DNA of 64,000 nucleotides, taken from Thalassospira sp. HJ. GTDB taxonomy: Bacteria > Pseudomonadota > Alphaproteobacteria > Rhodospirillales > Thalassospiraceae. The position numbers were made by a program, and so were the translations under genes. The DNA lies in contig NZ_JYII01000006.1 of assembly GCF_000948415.1 (NCBI RefSeq), forward strand, positions 124,001 through 188,000. Reading direction: 5' to 3'. Below are positions 24,997-35,232 of the stretch, piece by piece (position 1 is the first letter of the stretch; the number at the start of each line of letters is the position of its first letter). The notes under the pieces were generated by a model that ran no database searches, had not been told where the DNA came from, and was given only the letters and a program-made list of their open reading frames with translations.

Positions 24997-26070
24997 ATGG
25001 GCCAGATCGAACTTAAAGGCATCCGCAAATCATTTGGTGGTGTTGACGTCATCAAGGGCATCGACCTTCAAATCAATGAAGGCGAACTGGTGATCTTCGT
25101 CGGGCCGTCCGGCTGCGGCAAATCAACGCTTTTGCGTCTGATCTCGGGTCTTGTCGAGGCATCCGACGGCCAGATCCTGATTGATGGCGATGACGTCACC
25201 GGCAAGCCCCCGGCGGAGCGCGAGCTTTCGATGGTGTTTCAGTCCTATGCGCTCTATCCGCACAAATCCGTGCGCGAAAATATGGGCTTTGCGCTCACCG
25301 TGGCCGGCATGCCAAAGGCGGAAATCACCCAAAAGGTCGATGAAGCCGCCGCGACCCTGAAACTTGAAGACTATCTGGATCGCAAACCCAAGGCCCTGTC
25401 GGGCGGCCAACGCCAGCGCGTCGCCATTGGCCGTGCGATTGTGCGCGAACCCAAGGCCTTTCTGTTTGACGAACCGCTGTCTAACCTTGATGCTGCCTTG
25501 CGTGTCGAGATGCGCCTTGAAATCGCCCGCCTGCATCAAAAACTCGGTGCCACCATGGTCTATGTCACCCATGACCAGGTCGAGGCCATGACGCTTGCCG
25601 ACAAGATCGTCGTTCTGCAGGCAGGTCAGATCGAACAGATCGGCTCTCCGCTTGATCTCTATCGCCATCCGGGCAACCTGTTCGTCGCCCAGTTTATCGG
25701 CTCGCCGAAAATGAATGTGGTCGATTGCACGGGCACAGGCACGTCACTGACATTTGGCAACGGCAACACATCCGATATTGCCCGCAATACAGATGGGGCG
25801 ACCAAGATGGGCATTCGCCCGGAACATATGGCGCTTTGTGACGCCAATGACACCAGTAATACCACCAAGGCCATCCTGACCGGCCAGATCGATGTCATGG
25901 AACATCTCGGCTCCGACAGCTTTGCCTATGTCAATGTGCCCGATGTCGGCCTGTTCACGGTCCGCATCGTCGGCCATTCCGACGCGGTCGAGGGCGACAC
26001 GGTCGGCCTGCATTTTGCGTCACGCGATGTTCACCTGTTCGACGCCTCGGAAAAAACCATCCCGGCATGA
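24997..26070 (+). CDS. ABC sugar transporter ATP-binding protein (MalK/UgpC type)
   Basis: A 357-residue ATPase. Walker A is GPSGCGKST at about 36-44, the Q loop FQSYALYPH, the signature [15 protein letters not shown], Walker [12 protein letters not shown] and the switch histidine YVTHDQ. A C-terminal MOBE/TOBE domain (MGIRPEHM) is present. It powers the two permeases upstream. The start at 24997 has AGGAG upstream and begins two bases after the hydrolase stop. It is the last gene of the operon; no obvious terminator was seen in the 165 bases that follow. Confidence 0.92.
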   Translation: MGQIELKGIRKSFGGVDVIKGIDLQINEGELVIFVGPSGCGKSTLLRLISGLVEASDGQILIDGDDVTGKPPAERELSMVFQSYALYPHKSVRENMGFALTVAGMPKAEITQKVDEAAATLKLEDYLDRKPKALSGGQRQRVAIGRAIVREPKAFLFDEPLSNLDAALRVEMRLEIARLHQKLGATMVYVTHDQVEAMTLADKIVVLQAGQIEQIGSPLDLYRHPGNLFVAQFIGSPKMNVVDCTGTGTSLTFGNGNTSDIARNTDGATKMGIRPEHMALCDANDTSNTTKAILTGQIDVMEHLGSDSFAYVNVPDVGLFTVRIVGHSDAVEGDTVGLHFASRDVHLFDASEKTIPA

Positions 26071-26236
26071 TGAAACGCCCATGCCGGTATTCCGACTTGG
26101 ACGTCATTTCAATCCTCATACAATTAAAATGGCGTCCAACATCGGGCGATCAACCTGCTGTCTTATTTTTCACCAATGCTGAATAATGGTCTTGGTTATT
26201 CATTTTAAGTGAACACCCCAAAAGCCCCTTTTGCGG

Positions 26237-26674
26237 CTATTTCAACGACCCTAAAACCGCCAGACTTTCATAGCGTTTGATATATGGGACATGAAACACC
26301 CGCTCGACAAATGCGCTGTATTCTTCCATGTCACTGACCTGAACGCGCAGCACAAAATCATGTGCGCCTGTCACATGGTGACACTGCACAACTTCAGGCA
26401 TTCTGCCGAATTCATCACGCATCAGCATAAAACGATCCGGTCGGTCGCGCTCCATGGTCAGAAGCACGATCACCATCATCTTCTTGCCAAATACCTTGGG
26501 CGACACAATCGCCACGTCGCGCTCAATCACCCCGGTTTCACGCAGGCGCTGCACCCGGCGCAAACAGGCCGCCGACGACAACCCGACCTTTTCAGCCAGA
26601 TCATTGCCCGTTAAGCGACTGTTTTCCTGCAACAATTCAAGAAGCTGATAATCAAATTTATCGAGTTCCGCCAA
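26237..26674 (-). CDS. Lrp/AsnC-family transcriptional regulator
   Basis: A 145-residue Lrp-type protein with an N-terminal HTH (FDYQLLELLQENSRLTGNDLA in parts, then LSSAACLRRVQRLRE) and a C-terminal RAM domain (CHHVTGAHDFVLRVQV). The only usable start is TTG at 26674, directly preceded by an in-frame TAG and lacking a clear ribosome binding site. No other ATG or GTG would keep the first helix. The neighbours are a DUF1127 gene and a LysR gene, so its target is unknown. Confidence 0.85.
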   Translation of the reverse strand: MAELDKFDYQLLELLQENSRLTGNDLAEKVGLSSAACLRRVQRLRETGVIERDVAIVSPKVFGKKMMVIVLLTMERDRPDRFMLMRDEFGRMPEVVQCHHVTGAHDFVLRVQVSDMEEYSAFVERVFHVPYIKRYESLAVLGSLK

Positions 26675-26829
26675 GGTCTAATATCCCAAACCACGCTGTA
26701 ATATCCTTCGGATAAACATGACCGATGCGGCCCGCGAAAGAAAATCGTTTTTGTCAAATCATTGCGAAAATTTCGCACGGATTTGCGAAATTTGCGCGCT
26801 GTTTCACACAATTGAAGCGTAGATTGTCT

Positions 26830-27117
26830 ATGGGTTCGAAGGAAACATTGGTCCCTTTTAGCAAAACAAACTCGCGAGCCAGCATCATGCCAGCACAGAT
26901 GACACATACCCCCCTCGTCGCCACCACCAATATCGCGCCGGTTTCGGGCGCATCTGTTTGGCGCTGGCTTGCCCTTTTTGCCCGCAAATGGGTCAATGCC
27001 CGGAAACTGTCCCGTGATATGGAATTTCTCCGCGCAGCCCCACGCGAAAGGCTTGAAGACATCGGGATCGAGCGCCGGGATATCGATATCATTTGCCGGG
27101 AAGGCCGCCAAAGCTAA
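26830..27117 (+). CDS. Small DUF1127 protein
   Basis: About 95 residues from ATG 26830. The C-terminal 45 residues (RKWVNARKLSRDMEFLRAAPRERLEDIGIERRDI in two parts: ARKLSRDMEFLRAAPRE and RLEDIGIERRDI) are a DUF1127 domain, a short arginine-rich motif linked in alphaproteobacteria to RNA turnover, phosphate and stress adaptation. The start is uncertain: an in-frame TTG at 26848 has AAGGA at good spacing, and ATG 26887 is also possible. The family usually is 45-90 residues. Confidence 0.7.
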   Translation: MGSKETLVPFSKTNSRASIMPAQMTHTPLVATTNIAPVSGASVWRWLALFARKWVNARKLSRDMEFLRAAPRERLEDIGIERRDIDIICREGRQS

Positions 27118-27196
27118 GGTCGACCTTGCGGTCCGGCAAAGAAACTATCGAAAAAACCGCGACAAGCTATCTGGTATCACCTATCGTGATGGCATC

Positions 27197-28105
27197 ATGG
27201 CTTTTACCATTCGACAGCTTCAGTATTTTGTTGCCGTGGCCGAACAGGGAACTGTATCGGGGGCGGCGCATATTCTGTCGATTTCGCAATCAGCCGTGAC
27301 CGAGGCGATCAAGGAACTTGAAGCAGATCTGGGTGTTGCCCTGTTTGATCGCCATTCGCGCGGGCTTAACATCACCCATAACGGCCATCAGTTCCTGCGC
27401 CATGCCACCACCATCCTTGCCAGTGTCTCGGACGCCAAGCAGGCGTTTGAGGAAACCGCCCAAACCCAGAAGGGCGAGCTGCATCTGGGCGTTACATCGC
27501 TGGTCGCGGGTTACGTGCTATCCGATATTCTCGCACGCTATCGCCGTGCCTATCCGCAGATCACGGTCAGTGCGACCGAGGATAATGGCGATTATCTTGA
27601 ACATCTTCTGATCGGTGGCGAGATCGACGTTGCTGTCATGGTGATTTCCAACCTGCGGGATCGTTTGGCACTCCAATCTGAAATTCTTGAAGTCTCGCCC
27701 TATCGACTATGGCTACCACTTGGTCACAAGCTTGCCACCGCGCAAAGCATCACCCTTGACGACGTCACATCCGAACCGCTGATCATGCTGACCATCGACG
27801 AGATCGAGGAAGCAACTGGTAAATTGCTGGGCGCACTTGGCACCCGTCCACGGGTCGCCTTCCGGACAAGATCGGTGGAAGCAGTGCGAAGCCTTGTTGC
27901 CACCGGGGCCGGATTATCGCTTTTGCCCGATCTGGTATATCGTCCCTGGTCGCTTGAGGGTGACCGGATTGAAAGTCGTGATGTCTCGGGCACCCTTCCG
28001 ATGGTTCAGGTCGGTGTCGTTTGGCGCAAAGGATCCCCTTTGTCACAGGCAGCACGTGATTTTATCGGCCTGGCACAGGCCCATCGCGCCACGCGTCTGC
28101 GCTAA
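27197..28105 (+). CDS. LysR-family transcriptional regulator
   Basis: A 302-residue LysR regulator. The winged HTH occupies about residues 1-60 (FTIRQLQYFVAVAEQGTVSGA and ISQSAVTEAIKELEADLG), followed by the effector domain (GELHLGVTSLVAGYVLSDIL). The ATG at 27197 gives the standard N-terminus. It is codirectional with, and 195 bases upstream of, the polyamine-type ABC importer, which is its most likely target. The effector may be a polyamine or a breakdown product. Confidence 0.88.
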   Translation: MAFTIRQLQYFVAVAEQGTVSGAAHILSISQSAVTEAIKELEADLGVALFDRHSRGLNITHNGHQFLRHATTILASVSDAKQAFEETAQTQKGELHLGVTSLVAGYVLSDILARYRRAYPQITVSATEDNGDYLEHLLIGGEIDVAVMVISNLRDRLALQSEILEVSPYRLWLPLGHKLATAQSITLDDVTSEPLIMLTIDEIEEATGKLLGALGTRPRVAFRTRSVEAVRSLVATGAGLSLLPDLVYRPWSLEGDRIESRDVSGTLPMVQVGVVWRKGSPLSQAARDFIGLAQAHRATRLR

Positions 28106-28299
28106 GAAATCAGCCCCGCTTCCATCAAAACGTGAAACCCACCGTAAACCCGGCATTTTTGCTGCGCTGCGGTAGATATCGGAAAAACCGATAACGTATT
28201 TCTGATAAATGAAATTGTGAATGCTCAGGATCGGCGTACGCTTGCCGTTGGGAAATAAAAGTCACGCGAACTGACGTCCTGCAACTGGGAGACATCACA

Positions 28300-29460
28300 A
28301 TGAAATCGCTACTAAAATCAGGTACGTCCGTGATGGTCGTGCTTGCCTTTGCCGCCAGTCAGGCGGCTGCCGCTGACATGATGACCGAACTTGGCACGCC
28401 AGAAGGTTCTGTGAATATCGTTGCCTGGCCGGGCTATATCGAACGCGGCGAGACTGACGCCAATTTTGACTGGGTGACGTCCTTTGAAAAGGAAACCGGC
28501 TGTGCGGTGAATGTCAAAACCGCCAACACGTCCGATGAAATGGTCGCCCTGATGAACGAAGGCGGCTTTGACCTTGTAACTGCATCTGGCGACGCATCGC
28601 TTCGCATGATTGCCGGCAAGCGCGTTCAGCCGATCAATACCGACCTGATCCCAAGCTGGAGCACGGTTGACGACCGCCTGAAAAGCGCGCCTTGGCACAC
28701 GGTTGATGGCGTTCATTACGGCACCCCCTATCAGTGGGGCCCGAACGTTTTGATGTACAACACCGAAGCCTTTGCCGAAGCACCGAAAAGCTGGAACGTC
28801 GTGTTCGAGGAAATGACCCTCGCCGATGGCAAATCGAACAAGGGCCGCGTTCAGGCCTATGATGGCCCGATCCACATTGCCGATGCCGCGCAATATCTGA
28901 TGGCGCACAAGCCTGAACTTGGCATCAAAAGCCCGTATGAGCTGAATGCCGATCAATATGCCGCCGCCCTTGATCTGTTGCGCGGGCAGCGCGAACTGGT
29001 ATCGCGCTATTGGCATGATGCCTTCATCCAGATGGATGATTTCAAGAACGAAGGCGTGGTCGCATCCGGTTCCTGGCCGTTCCAGGTCAACCTTCTGAAG
29101 GCCGAAGGCCTTCCGATTGCATCGACCATCCCCGAAGAAGGTGTGACCGGCTGGGCAGATACCACCATGCTCCATGCCGAGGCCGAAAACCCGACCTGCG
29201 CCTATCTCTGGATGGAACATTCCCTGTCGCCAAAAGTGCAGGGTGACCTTGCCGCCTGGTTTGGTTCCAACCCGGCTGTTCCGGCAGCCTGCACCGGTAA
29301 TGCCCTGTTGGGCGATGAAGGTTGTGCGACCAACGGCTTTGATGATTTCGAACGTGTCAGCTTCTGGCAGACCCCGGTTTCGAAATGCGAAAGCCAGGGT
29401 GAATGCGTGCCCTATTATCGTTGGGTTTCCGACTATATCGGCGTGATTGGCGGCCGCTAA
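28300..29460 (+). CDS. ABC transporter substrate-binding protein (spermidine/putrescine PotD/PotF family)
   Basis: A 386-residue periplasmic binding protein with a Sec signal (SVMVVLAFAASQAAAAD). The mature part carries VNIVAWPGYIERGETD, typical of PotD/PotF-type proteins, and YGTPYQWGPNVLMYNTEA. Six cysteines in the mature domain (for example TCAYLW, PAACTGN, SKCESQGEC) suggest disulfides, which is more than in PotF. GGGAG precedes the start. It is the first gene of the putrescine-type operon and is separated from the ATPase gene by a structured 259-base gap. Confidence 0.88.
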   Translation: MKSLLKSGTSVMVVLAFAASQAAAADMMTELGTPEGSVNIVAWPGYIERGETDANFDWVTSFEKETGCAVNVKTANTSDEMVALMNEGGFDLVTASGDASLRMIAGKRVQPINTDLIPSWSTVDDRLKSAPWHTVDGVHYGTPYQWGPNVLMYNTEAFAEAPKSWNVVFEEMTLADGKSNKGRVQAYDGPIHIADAAQYLMAHKPELGIKSPYELNADQYAAALDLLRGQRELVSRYWHDAFIQMDDFKNEGVVASGSWPFQVNLLKAEGLPIASTIPEEGVTGWADTTMLHAEAENPTCAYLWMEHSLSPKVQGDLAAWFGSNPAVPAACTGNALLGDEGCATNGFDDFERVSFWQTPVSKCESQGECVPYYRWVSDYIGVIGGR

Positions 29461-29719
29461 GCGACCCTGCGATCAGGCTCCCCCACCCTTGTGAGCCTGA
29501 TCGGGCAAGGGGATGCGCATGGCGTGTTGCCACACCCAACGCGAAATGCGCCCCCAAACTGATCGGTGGCAATGTCACGTGACTTCCGGACTCCGGGGGG
29601 ACCCGGAAGGTGTCATTGCCGCTGATCAATCGCCAACGCCCATCTGCCCAAATACCCGCCAACATTCCTTGCTTCCCGAAATCCGACTGAAGCGCGGATT
29701 TCAAACAACTGGTTGATCC
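29461..29719 (+). other. Structured leader between binding-protein and ATPase genes
   Basis: Right after the stop, GATCAGGCTC (29471-29480) and GAGCCTGATC (29493-29502) form a perfect 10-base stem. A second, three-tier structure covers 29560-29628: TGATC/GATCA, then GGCAATG/CATTGCC, then TTCCGG/CCGGAA around a 13-base loop. No T tract follows either. The unusually long gap inside an operon could hold an RNA control element or protect the binding-protein mRNA. Confidence 0.6.
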
Positions 29720-30709
29720 ATGACGACTGCAGTTTCCTTCGCAAAGGTTTCAAGACATTTCGGCGCGGTTCGCGCTGTTGATGATGTCGACCTGTCCATT
29801 GCCGAGGGCGAATTTTTCGCCATGCTTGGCCCGTCCGGATCGGGCAAGACCACCTGTCTGCGCCTGATTGCCGGCTTCGAACAACCCACAAGCGGCCATA
29901 TCGAAATTTTCGGCACCACGGTCGAACATGTCCCGCCCTATCGCCGCAACGTTAATACGGTGTTCCAGGACTACGCCCTGTTCCCGCACATGAACATCAT
30001 CGACAATGTCGCCTATGGCCTGATGATCCGCGGCATGAACAAGGCCGACCGTCATGCCGCTGCGAACGAGGCGCTTGAACTCGTCGCCCTGCCGGGATAC
30101 GGCGAACGCCGCCCGGGCCAGCTTTCCGGTGGTCAACGCCAGCGCGTCGCATTGGCCCGCGCACTGGTCAACAAACCCAAAGTGCTGTTGCTTGATGAAC
30201 CACTTGGCGCGCTTGATCTCAAACTGCGCGAACAGATGCAGGAAGAACTTAAAACCCTGCAACGCAAGCTTGGCATCACGTTTGTTTTCGTCACCCATGA
30301 TCAGGGCGAAGCGCTTTCGATGGCTGACCGTGTCGCCGTTTTCAATGACGGTAAAATCCAGCAGGTCGGAAGCCCGCAAGATATCTATCAACGTCCGCAA
30401 AGCCGCTTTGTCGCCGATTTTGTCGGTTCATCCAACGTGCTGGAACCGGATTTTGTCAAACAACTGACTGGCAAGGAAAGCTTCGCCAGCCTGCGACCAG
30501 AGGCAATCCGCATCGTTGCCGCCGATGGTCACAGCGCAACGGTCACGGGCAACAGTTATCTCGGCGGCAACACGCGCATCACCCTCGCCCTTGGCGATAT
30601 CCGGATCAGTGCGCTGATCCCGGCTGATCAGAATGTTCCGGAAACCGGCAGTACTATTCAGATCAGCTGGCAGGAAAGCGACCTGCATCTGATGGAGGGG
30701 GCGCAATGA
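29720..30709 (+). CDS. ABC transporter ATP-binding protein (PotA/PotG type)
   Basis: A 329-residue ATPase. Walker A is GPSGSGKTT (about 37-45), signature [15 protein letters not shown], Walker B LLLDEPLGALD and switch VTHDQGEALS. A short TOBE domain ends the protein (ASLRPEAIRI). It energises import through the PotB- and PotC-like permeases next to it, and its stop overlaps the first permease start by ATGA. The ribosome site before the ATG is weak, which fits with control by the structured leader upstream. Confidence 0.92.
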   Translation: MTTAVSFAKVSRHFGAVRAVDDVDLSIAEGEFFAMLGPSGSGKTTCLRLIAGFEQPTSGHIEIFGTTVEHVPPYRRNVNTVFQDYALFPHMNIIDNVAYGLMIRGMNKADRHAAANEALELVALPGYGERRPGQLSGGQRQRVALARALVNKPKVLLLDEPLGALDLKLREQMQEELKTLQRKLGITFVFVTHDQGEALSMADRVAVFNDGKIQQVGSPQDIYQRPQSRFVADFVGSSNVLEPDFVKQLTGKESFASLRPEAIRIVAADGHSATVTGNSYLGGNTRITLALGDIRISALIPADQNVPETGSTIQISWQESDLHLMEGAQ

Positions 30710-31680
30710 CGACAAGCGCGTCACCCGCCACAACGGTTCAAAGAGAAAGTGCTGTTCTTCCCGGACAGGGCGGCATCACCGGCGCCTTGTCTGACAAGTT
30801 CTGGCGCAATCCGAAACTTCTTCTGATCCTGATGCTGACCCCACCGGCCCTTTGGCTTGGTATCATCTATCTGGGATCCTTGTTCGCGCTGCTCGCGCAA
30901 AGTTTTTTCTCGATCGATGAGTTTTCGGGCATGGTTCAATATGAACTGACGCTGAAAACCTATGGCGAACTGTTCCGCCCGGCCAATCTCGACATCATCA
31001 TTCGCACGGTTTCGATGGCAGTCATCGTGACACTTGCCGCCGCTTGCGTTGCGTTTCCGATTGGCTATTTCGCTGCCCGCTATGCGCGCGGCAAATGGAA
31101 GGCCCTGTTTTACATCGGGGTGATGCTGCCGCTTTGGTCAAGTTATCTGGTCAAGGTCTATGCCTGGAAGCTGATCCTGGCCAAGGAAGGCATCCTGACC
31201 TGGATTTTCACCAAACTGCATCTGACCTGGCTGCTTGAAGCGTGGCTGACGATCCCGATCATTGGCGGCTATTCGCTTTCGGTCAGCTATACCGGAACCT
31301 TCCTTGTATTCCTTTATGTCTGGCTGCCGTTCATGGTTTTGCCCGTGCAGGCCGCCCTTGAACGCGTCCCCGGCAGCTTCATCGAGGCATCCGGCGATCT
31401 TGGTGCCACACCGGGTCAGACATTCCGTCATGTGATTTTCCCGCTGGCCTTGCCGGGCATTGTTGCAGGCTCGATCTTTACTTTCTCACTCACGCTGGGC
31501 GATTACATCATTCCGCAGATCGTCGGATCCTCGCGACTGTTTATCGGTCAGGCGGTCTATGCCCAGCAGGGAACGGCGGGCAACATTCCGTTGGCGGCGG
31601 CCTTTACGGTCGTACCCATCGTCATCATGGGCTTCTATCTTTGGGGTGCCAAACGGATGGGGGCTTTCGATGCGCTCTGA
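30706..31680 (+). CDS. ABC transporter permease (PotB/PotH type)
   Basis: A 324-residue inner-membrane protein with six helices, the PotB-type loop and the EAA motif [22 protein letters not shown]. The N-terminal 35 residues are hydrophilic ([20 protein letters not shown]). It forms half of the translocation channel for the putrescine-type importer. It overlaps the ATPase gene by four bases and the next permease by eleven. Confidence 0.9.
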   Translation: MTTSASPATTVQRESAVLPGQGGITGALSDKFWRNPKLLLILMLTPPALWLGIIYLGSLFALLAQSFFSIDEFSGMVQYELTLKTYGELFRPANLDIIIRTVSMAVIVTLAAACVAFPIGYFAARYARGKWKALFYIGVMLPLWSSYLVKVYAWKLILAKEGILTWIFTKLHLTWLLEAWLTIPIIGGYSLSVSYTGTFLVFLYVWLPFMVLPVQAALERVPGSFIEASGDLGATPGQTFRHVIFPLALPGIVAGSIFTFSLTLGDYIIPQIVGSSRLFIGQAVYAQQGTAGNIPLAAAFTVVPIVIMGFYLWGAKRMGAFDAL

Positions 31681-32485
31681 TGGGAAACAACGCGCCCCGT
31701 GGGGTTTGAAACTTGCCGCCGGTCTTGGCCTTGCCTTCATGCATTTGCCGATCGCGCTGATCTTTGTCTATGCCTTTACGACAGAAGACAAATCCTATCA
31801 GTGGCCACCGCCCGGCTTTACCCTGAAATGGCTTGAAGTGACCTGGAACCGACCGGATGTGTGGGAAGCACTGAAACTGTCGCTGCAGACCGCAACTGTT
31901 TCGACCCTGATCGCGATGGTTCTGGGAACACTCTGTGCGGCGGCGGTATCACGCACCAAATTCTTTGGCCGTGAGACCATCTCGCTTCTGGTGATCCTGC
32001 CGATTGCGCTTCCGGGCATCATTACCGGTATTGCCCTTCGCTCGGCATTTAGCATCGCCGACATTCCGTTTTCGATCTGGACGATCATTCTGGGTCACGC
32101 GACCTTTTGTGTGGTGGTTGTCTATAACAACGCAGTTGCGCGGTTCAGACGGACGTCGGGATCACTTGTCGAAGCGTCGATGGATTTGGGCGCCAACAGT
32201 TTTCAGACTTTCCGCCATGTCATTTTGCCCAATATCGGCACGGCCCTTTTGGCCGGTGGCATGCTGGCCTTTGCCCTGTCCTTTGACGAGGTGATTGTCA
32301 CAACCTTTACCGCCGGACAGCAGTCGACCCTGCCGATCTGGATGCTTGAAGAACTTGTTCGACCCCGCCAGCGCCCTGTCACCAACGTGGTGGCGATGGT
32401 GGTGGTTCTGGTCACTGTCCTGCCGATCCTGGCGGCCTATTACCTGACACGCGATGGCGATCAGGTGGCCGGATCGGGGAAATAA
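31670..32485 (+). CDS. ABC transporter permease (PotC/PotI type)
   Basis: A 271-residue inner-membrane protein with six helices. The permease landmark [21 protein letters not shown] carries the EAA-like loop, and [14 protein letters not shown] is the PotC/PotI signature. The ATG at 31670 overlaps the preceding gene by 11 bases. It is the fourth gene of the importer and is followed after 36 bases by the dehydrogenase. Confidence 0.9.
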   Translation: MRSDGKQRAPWGLKLAAGLGLAFMHLPIALIFVYAFTTEDKSYQWPPPGFTLKWLEVTWNRPDVWEALKLSLQTATVSTLIAMVLGTLCAAAVSRTKFFGRETISLLVILPIALPGIITGIALRSAFSIADIPFSIWTIILGHATFCVVVVYNNAVARFRRTSGSLVEASMDLGANSFQTFRHVILPNIGTALLAGGMLAFALSFDEVIVTTFTAGQQSTLPIWMLEELVRPRQRPVTNVVAMVVVLVTVLPILAAYYLTRDGDQVAGSGK

Positions 32486-32521
32486 CAGCACGCGATAACG
32501 CTACCAACGGGAGAGCTTACT

Positions 32522-33949
32522 ATGGATACCAAGATGCTGATCGGCAGCAGCCTTGAAATGGGCGTCGAAGCCGAAGAGAACATCATCAATCCCAAGACCG
32601 GCGAAACCATCATGATGCTGCCCGAAGCATCCATGGAACAGATCGACCGTGCAGTCAGCGCGGCCGAACACGCCTTCCAGTCATGGTCGCGCACCACCCC
32701 GGCAGAACGGTCAAACTACCTTCTGAAAATTGCCGACCGGATCGAGACCGAAGCCGAAGAATTCGTCAAACTGGAATCATTGAACTGCGGCAAGCCGATC
32801 AATGCGGTCCGCGACGATGAAATTCCCGCTATCGTTGATTGCTATCGCTTCTTTGCCGGCGCTGTCCGCTGCATGCAGGGATCGATTGCCGGTGAATATA
32901 TGGAAGGCCATACTTCCATGATCCGTCGCGATCCGATCGGGGTGATAGGCTCCATCGCGCCGTGGAACTATCCGATGATGATGATGGCCTGGAAACTGGC
33001 CCCGGCGATTGCCGGTGGCAATACGGTCGTCTTCAAACCATCCGAACAGACCCCGCTGACCGCACTTAAGATGGCGACCATTCTTGCCGACATCCTGCCT
33101 GAAGGTGTGGTCAATATCGTGCTCGGGCGCGGTGCGACCGTGGGCGATGCCCTGATCAACCATCCCAAGGTCGACATGGTCTCGATCACGGGTGATGTCG
33201 CAACAGGCAAGAAGGTGCTTCAGGCTGCCGCGAAATCGGTCAAGCGCACCCATCTTGAACTGGGCGGCAAGGCCCCGGTGATCGTCTTTGATGATGCCGA
33301 TGTCGATGCTGTCGTCGAAGGCTTGCGCGCATTTAGCTACTACAATGCTGGTCAGGACTGCACTGCGGCCTGCCGGATTTATGCCGGCCCGAAAATCCAT
33401 GACAAGCTGGTCGCGGATCTGTCATCTGCGGTTTCAAGCATTGCTTACGCCCGTGCCGATGACAGTGAAAACGAAATCGGCCCGCTGATTTCCGAACGCC
33501 AGCGTGACCGTGTGGCAAGCTTCGTCGCGCGTGCATCCGAACAAAAACACATGGAAATCACCACCGGCGGAAAACTGCATGACGGTCCCGGCTTCTTCTA
33601 TCAGCCGACCGTGATTGCCGGTGCGTTGCAGACCGACGAAATCGTTCGGCGTGAAGTCTTTGGACCGGTTGCATCCATCACCCGATTTACCGATGTCGAA
33701 GAAGCCATCACCTGGGCCAATGATTCCGATTACGGCCTGGCGTCATCGGTCTGGACCAAGGATATCTCGCGCGCCATGCAAACCAGTGCGCGTCTGCGCT
33801 ATGGCTGCACCTGGATCAATACCCACTTCATGCTGGTCAATGAAATGCCGCATGGCGGCCTGAAACAGTCCGGCTATGGCAAGGACATGTCGCATTACGC
33901 GCTTGAGGATTACACCGCTGCCCGTCACATCATGATCGCGCACGGCTGA
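32522..33949 (+). CDS. Aldehyde dehydrogenase, probable gamma-aminobutyraldehyde dehydrogenase
   Basis: A 475-residue NAD-dependent aldehyde dehydrogenase. Cofactor and active-site motifs are [19 protein letters not shown], the general-base glutamate in [14 protein letters not shown] and the nucleophilic cysteine in [13 protein letters not shown]. The cysteine context GQDCTA and the C-terminal [21 protein letters not shown] match PatD/PuuC-type enzymes that oxidise 4-aminobutyraldehyde to GABA. Being next to a polyamine importer supports a role in putrescine catabolism. GGGAGAG precedes the ATG. It is the last gene before a terminator. Confidence 0.88.
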   Translation: MDTKMLIGSSLEMGVEAEENIINPKTGETIMMLPEASMEQIDRAVSAAEHAFQSWSRTTPAERSNYLLKIADRIETEAEEFVKLESLNCGKPINAVRDDEIPAIVDCYRFFAGAVRCMQGSIAGEYMEGHTSMIRRDPIGVIGSIAPWNYPMMMMAWKLAPAIAGGNTVVFKPSEQTPLTALKMATILADILPEGVVNIVLGRGATVGDALINHPKVDMVSITGDVATGKKVLQAAAKSVKRTHLELGGKAPVIVFDDADVDAVVEGLRAFSYYNAGQDCTAACRIYAGPKIHDKLVADLSSAVSSIAYARADDSENEIGPLISERQRDRVASFVARASEQKHMEITTGGKLHDGPGFFYQPTVIAGALQTDEIVRREVFGPVASITRFTDVEEAITWANDSDYGLASSVWTKDISRAMQTSARLRYGCTWINTHFMLVNEMPHGGLKQSGYGKDMSHYALEDYTAARHIMIAHG

Positions 33950-33969
33950 TCGCAACTCAATCATCAGAC

Positions 33970-34000
33970 AAAAAGGGCAGCCCATACGCTGCCCTTTTTT
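33970..34000. terminator. Bidirectional rho-independent terminator
   Basis: AAAAAGGGCAGC and GCTGCCCTTTTTT form a 12-base stem with a six-base loop. T tracts are present on both strands. It serves the plus-strand dehydrogenase operon and the minus-strand amidohydrolase operon, which converge here. Confidence 0.88.
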
Positions 34001-34011
34001 AATGGTCTGAC

Positions 34012-35232
34012 TTATGGCCGAATAAGCTTTGCGGCCGGGTGTTCGAAGGTTACCCGCCCGTCTTTCATACCCCAGATCGGGCGACTGATTTCGGAAACTA
34101 CCTGTGCCCGGCTTTGAGCTGGCAGGACGATGAAGCTTGCGGCTTCGCCAACCGCGATCTTGTTCGATCGGCCCAGAAGTTTTGCTGGGGCGTCGGACAC
34201 CATGGCAAAGCAGTTTTCTAGTTCGGCCTCGGTCGCGAGCTGGCTGACATTGGCATACAGGTTTGCCATGCGTGACAGCGAACAATCGCCGTAAGGCGTG
34301 AATGGGTTGAGCACATTATTGGTCGCAATCGTGCAGCACACACCGTGTGCGGCCAGCTTGTGCGCCGGGGCCACGCCACATGGTACTGAATGATCATGAT
34401 CGCGCCCGGTCAGGAAAAGATCGGTCGCCGGAAGTACCGTCAAACCAATCCCGGCATCACGCATGATGGCAATCGTGTCCTCAAGATCGGATTTCGGCAG
34501 GACCGACAGCTTGGTCACATGCCCGATCATCACCCGGCCCTGCCAGCCAAAGGCGATGGATTGTTTGGCAACCTCATCAAGATGACGCCAGCTGGCATCA
34601 AGATCGAAATCAAGATGGAAATCCAGATCGACGTCATACTCGCGCGCCATTTCAAACAGACGCAGGATCTGCCCATTCGGATCAGTATCCATATAAGGAC
34701 AGCCGCCCAGCAAATCGGCACCGTTATCAAGCGCCTCGCGCAGAAGCTCCTCTGTCCCGGGATAGTTAAACAGCCCTTCCTGCGGGAAGACGCAAATCTC
34801 GATATCCATCGCCCAGGCATAATCGGCCTTCAGCCGCTTGATGGCGTTAAAACCCGCCAAACCGATGCCCGGATCAATCTCGACATGAGTGCGCACCGCG
34901 TTGGTGCCTTCGGTAATTGCCTTTTCAATCACGCGGGCACCGCGCGCGTAAATGTCATCCTCGGTAAAGCCGCTTTTGGCATTGGCGACCGCACTGATCG
35001 CCCCCTGCAGCGTACCGGTCTCATTCTTGGCACGATCAAGGATGCAGGCCTTATCAAGGTGGATGTGACTTTCAACAAAGCCGCAACTGATCAGCTGACC
35101 GGCAGCATCAAAGCTTGGTCCATCACCGGCAATCGACTGGGCAATTTCAGCAATCTTTCCGTCTGCAACGGCAAGATCGACAAGCGTATTCTCACCAGGC
35201 AGGCAGGCGTTCCTCACCAGATAATCAAGCAT
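34012..35232 (-). CDS. Amidohydrolase, cytosine deaminase-like
   Basis: A 406-residue amidohydrolase-superfamily enzyme. The first metal-binding HxH is in CGFVESHIHLDKACIL (His56, His58), with a later DFHLDFDLDASW, MIGHVTKLS and TNNVLNPFTPYGD, all typical of cytosine deaminase CodA relatives. These hydrolyse cyclic amidines or amides; the real substrate could be a pyrimidine, a hydantoin-like ring or another N-heterocycle. I chose the ATG at 35232, which sits 9 bases after GGGAG and overlaps the ABC gene stop. It shares an operon with a Liv-type importer, so the importer probably carries its substrate. Confidence 0.82.
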   Translation of the reverse strand: MLDYLVRNACLPGENTLVDLAVADGKIAEIAQSIAGDGPSFDAAGQLISCGFVESHIHLDKACILDRAKNETGTLQGAISAVANAKSGFTEDDIYARGARVIEKAITEGTNAVRTHVEIDPGIGLAGFNAIKRLKADYAWAMDIEICVFPQEGLFNYPGTEELLREALDNGADLLGGCPYMDTDPNGQILRLFEMAREYDVDLDFHLDFDLDASWRHLDEVAKQSIAFGWQGRVMIGHVTKLSVLPKSDLEDTIAIMRDAGIGLTVLPATDLFLTGRDHDHSVPCGVAPAHKLAAHGVCCTIATNNVLNPFTPYGDCSLSRMANLYANVSQLATEAELENCFAMVSDAPAKLLGRSNKIAVGEAASFIVLPAQSRAQVVSEISRPIWGMKDGRVTFEHPAAKLIRP

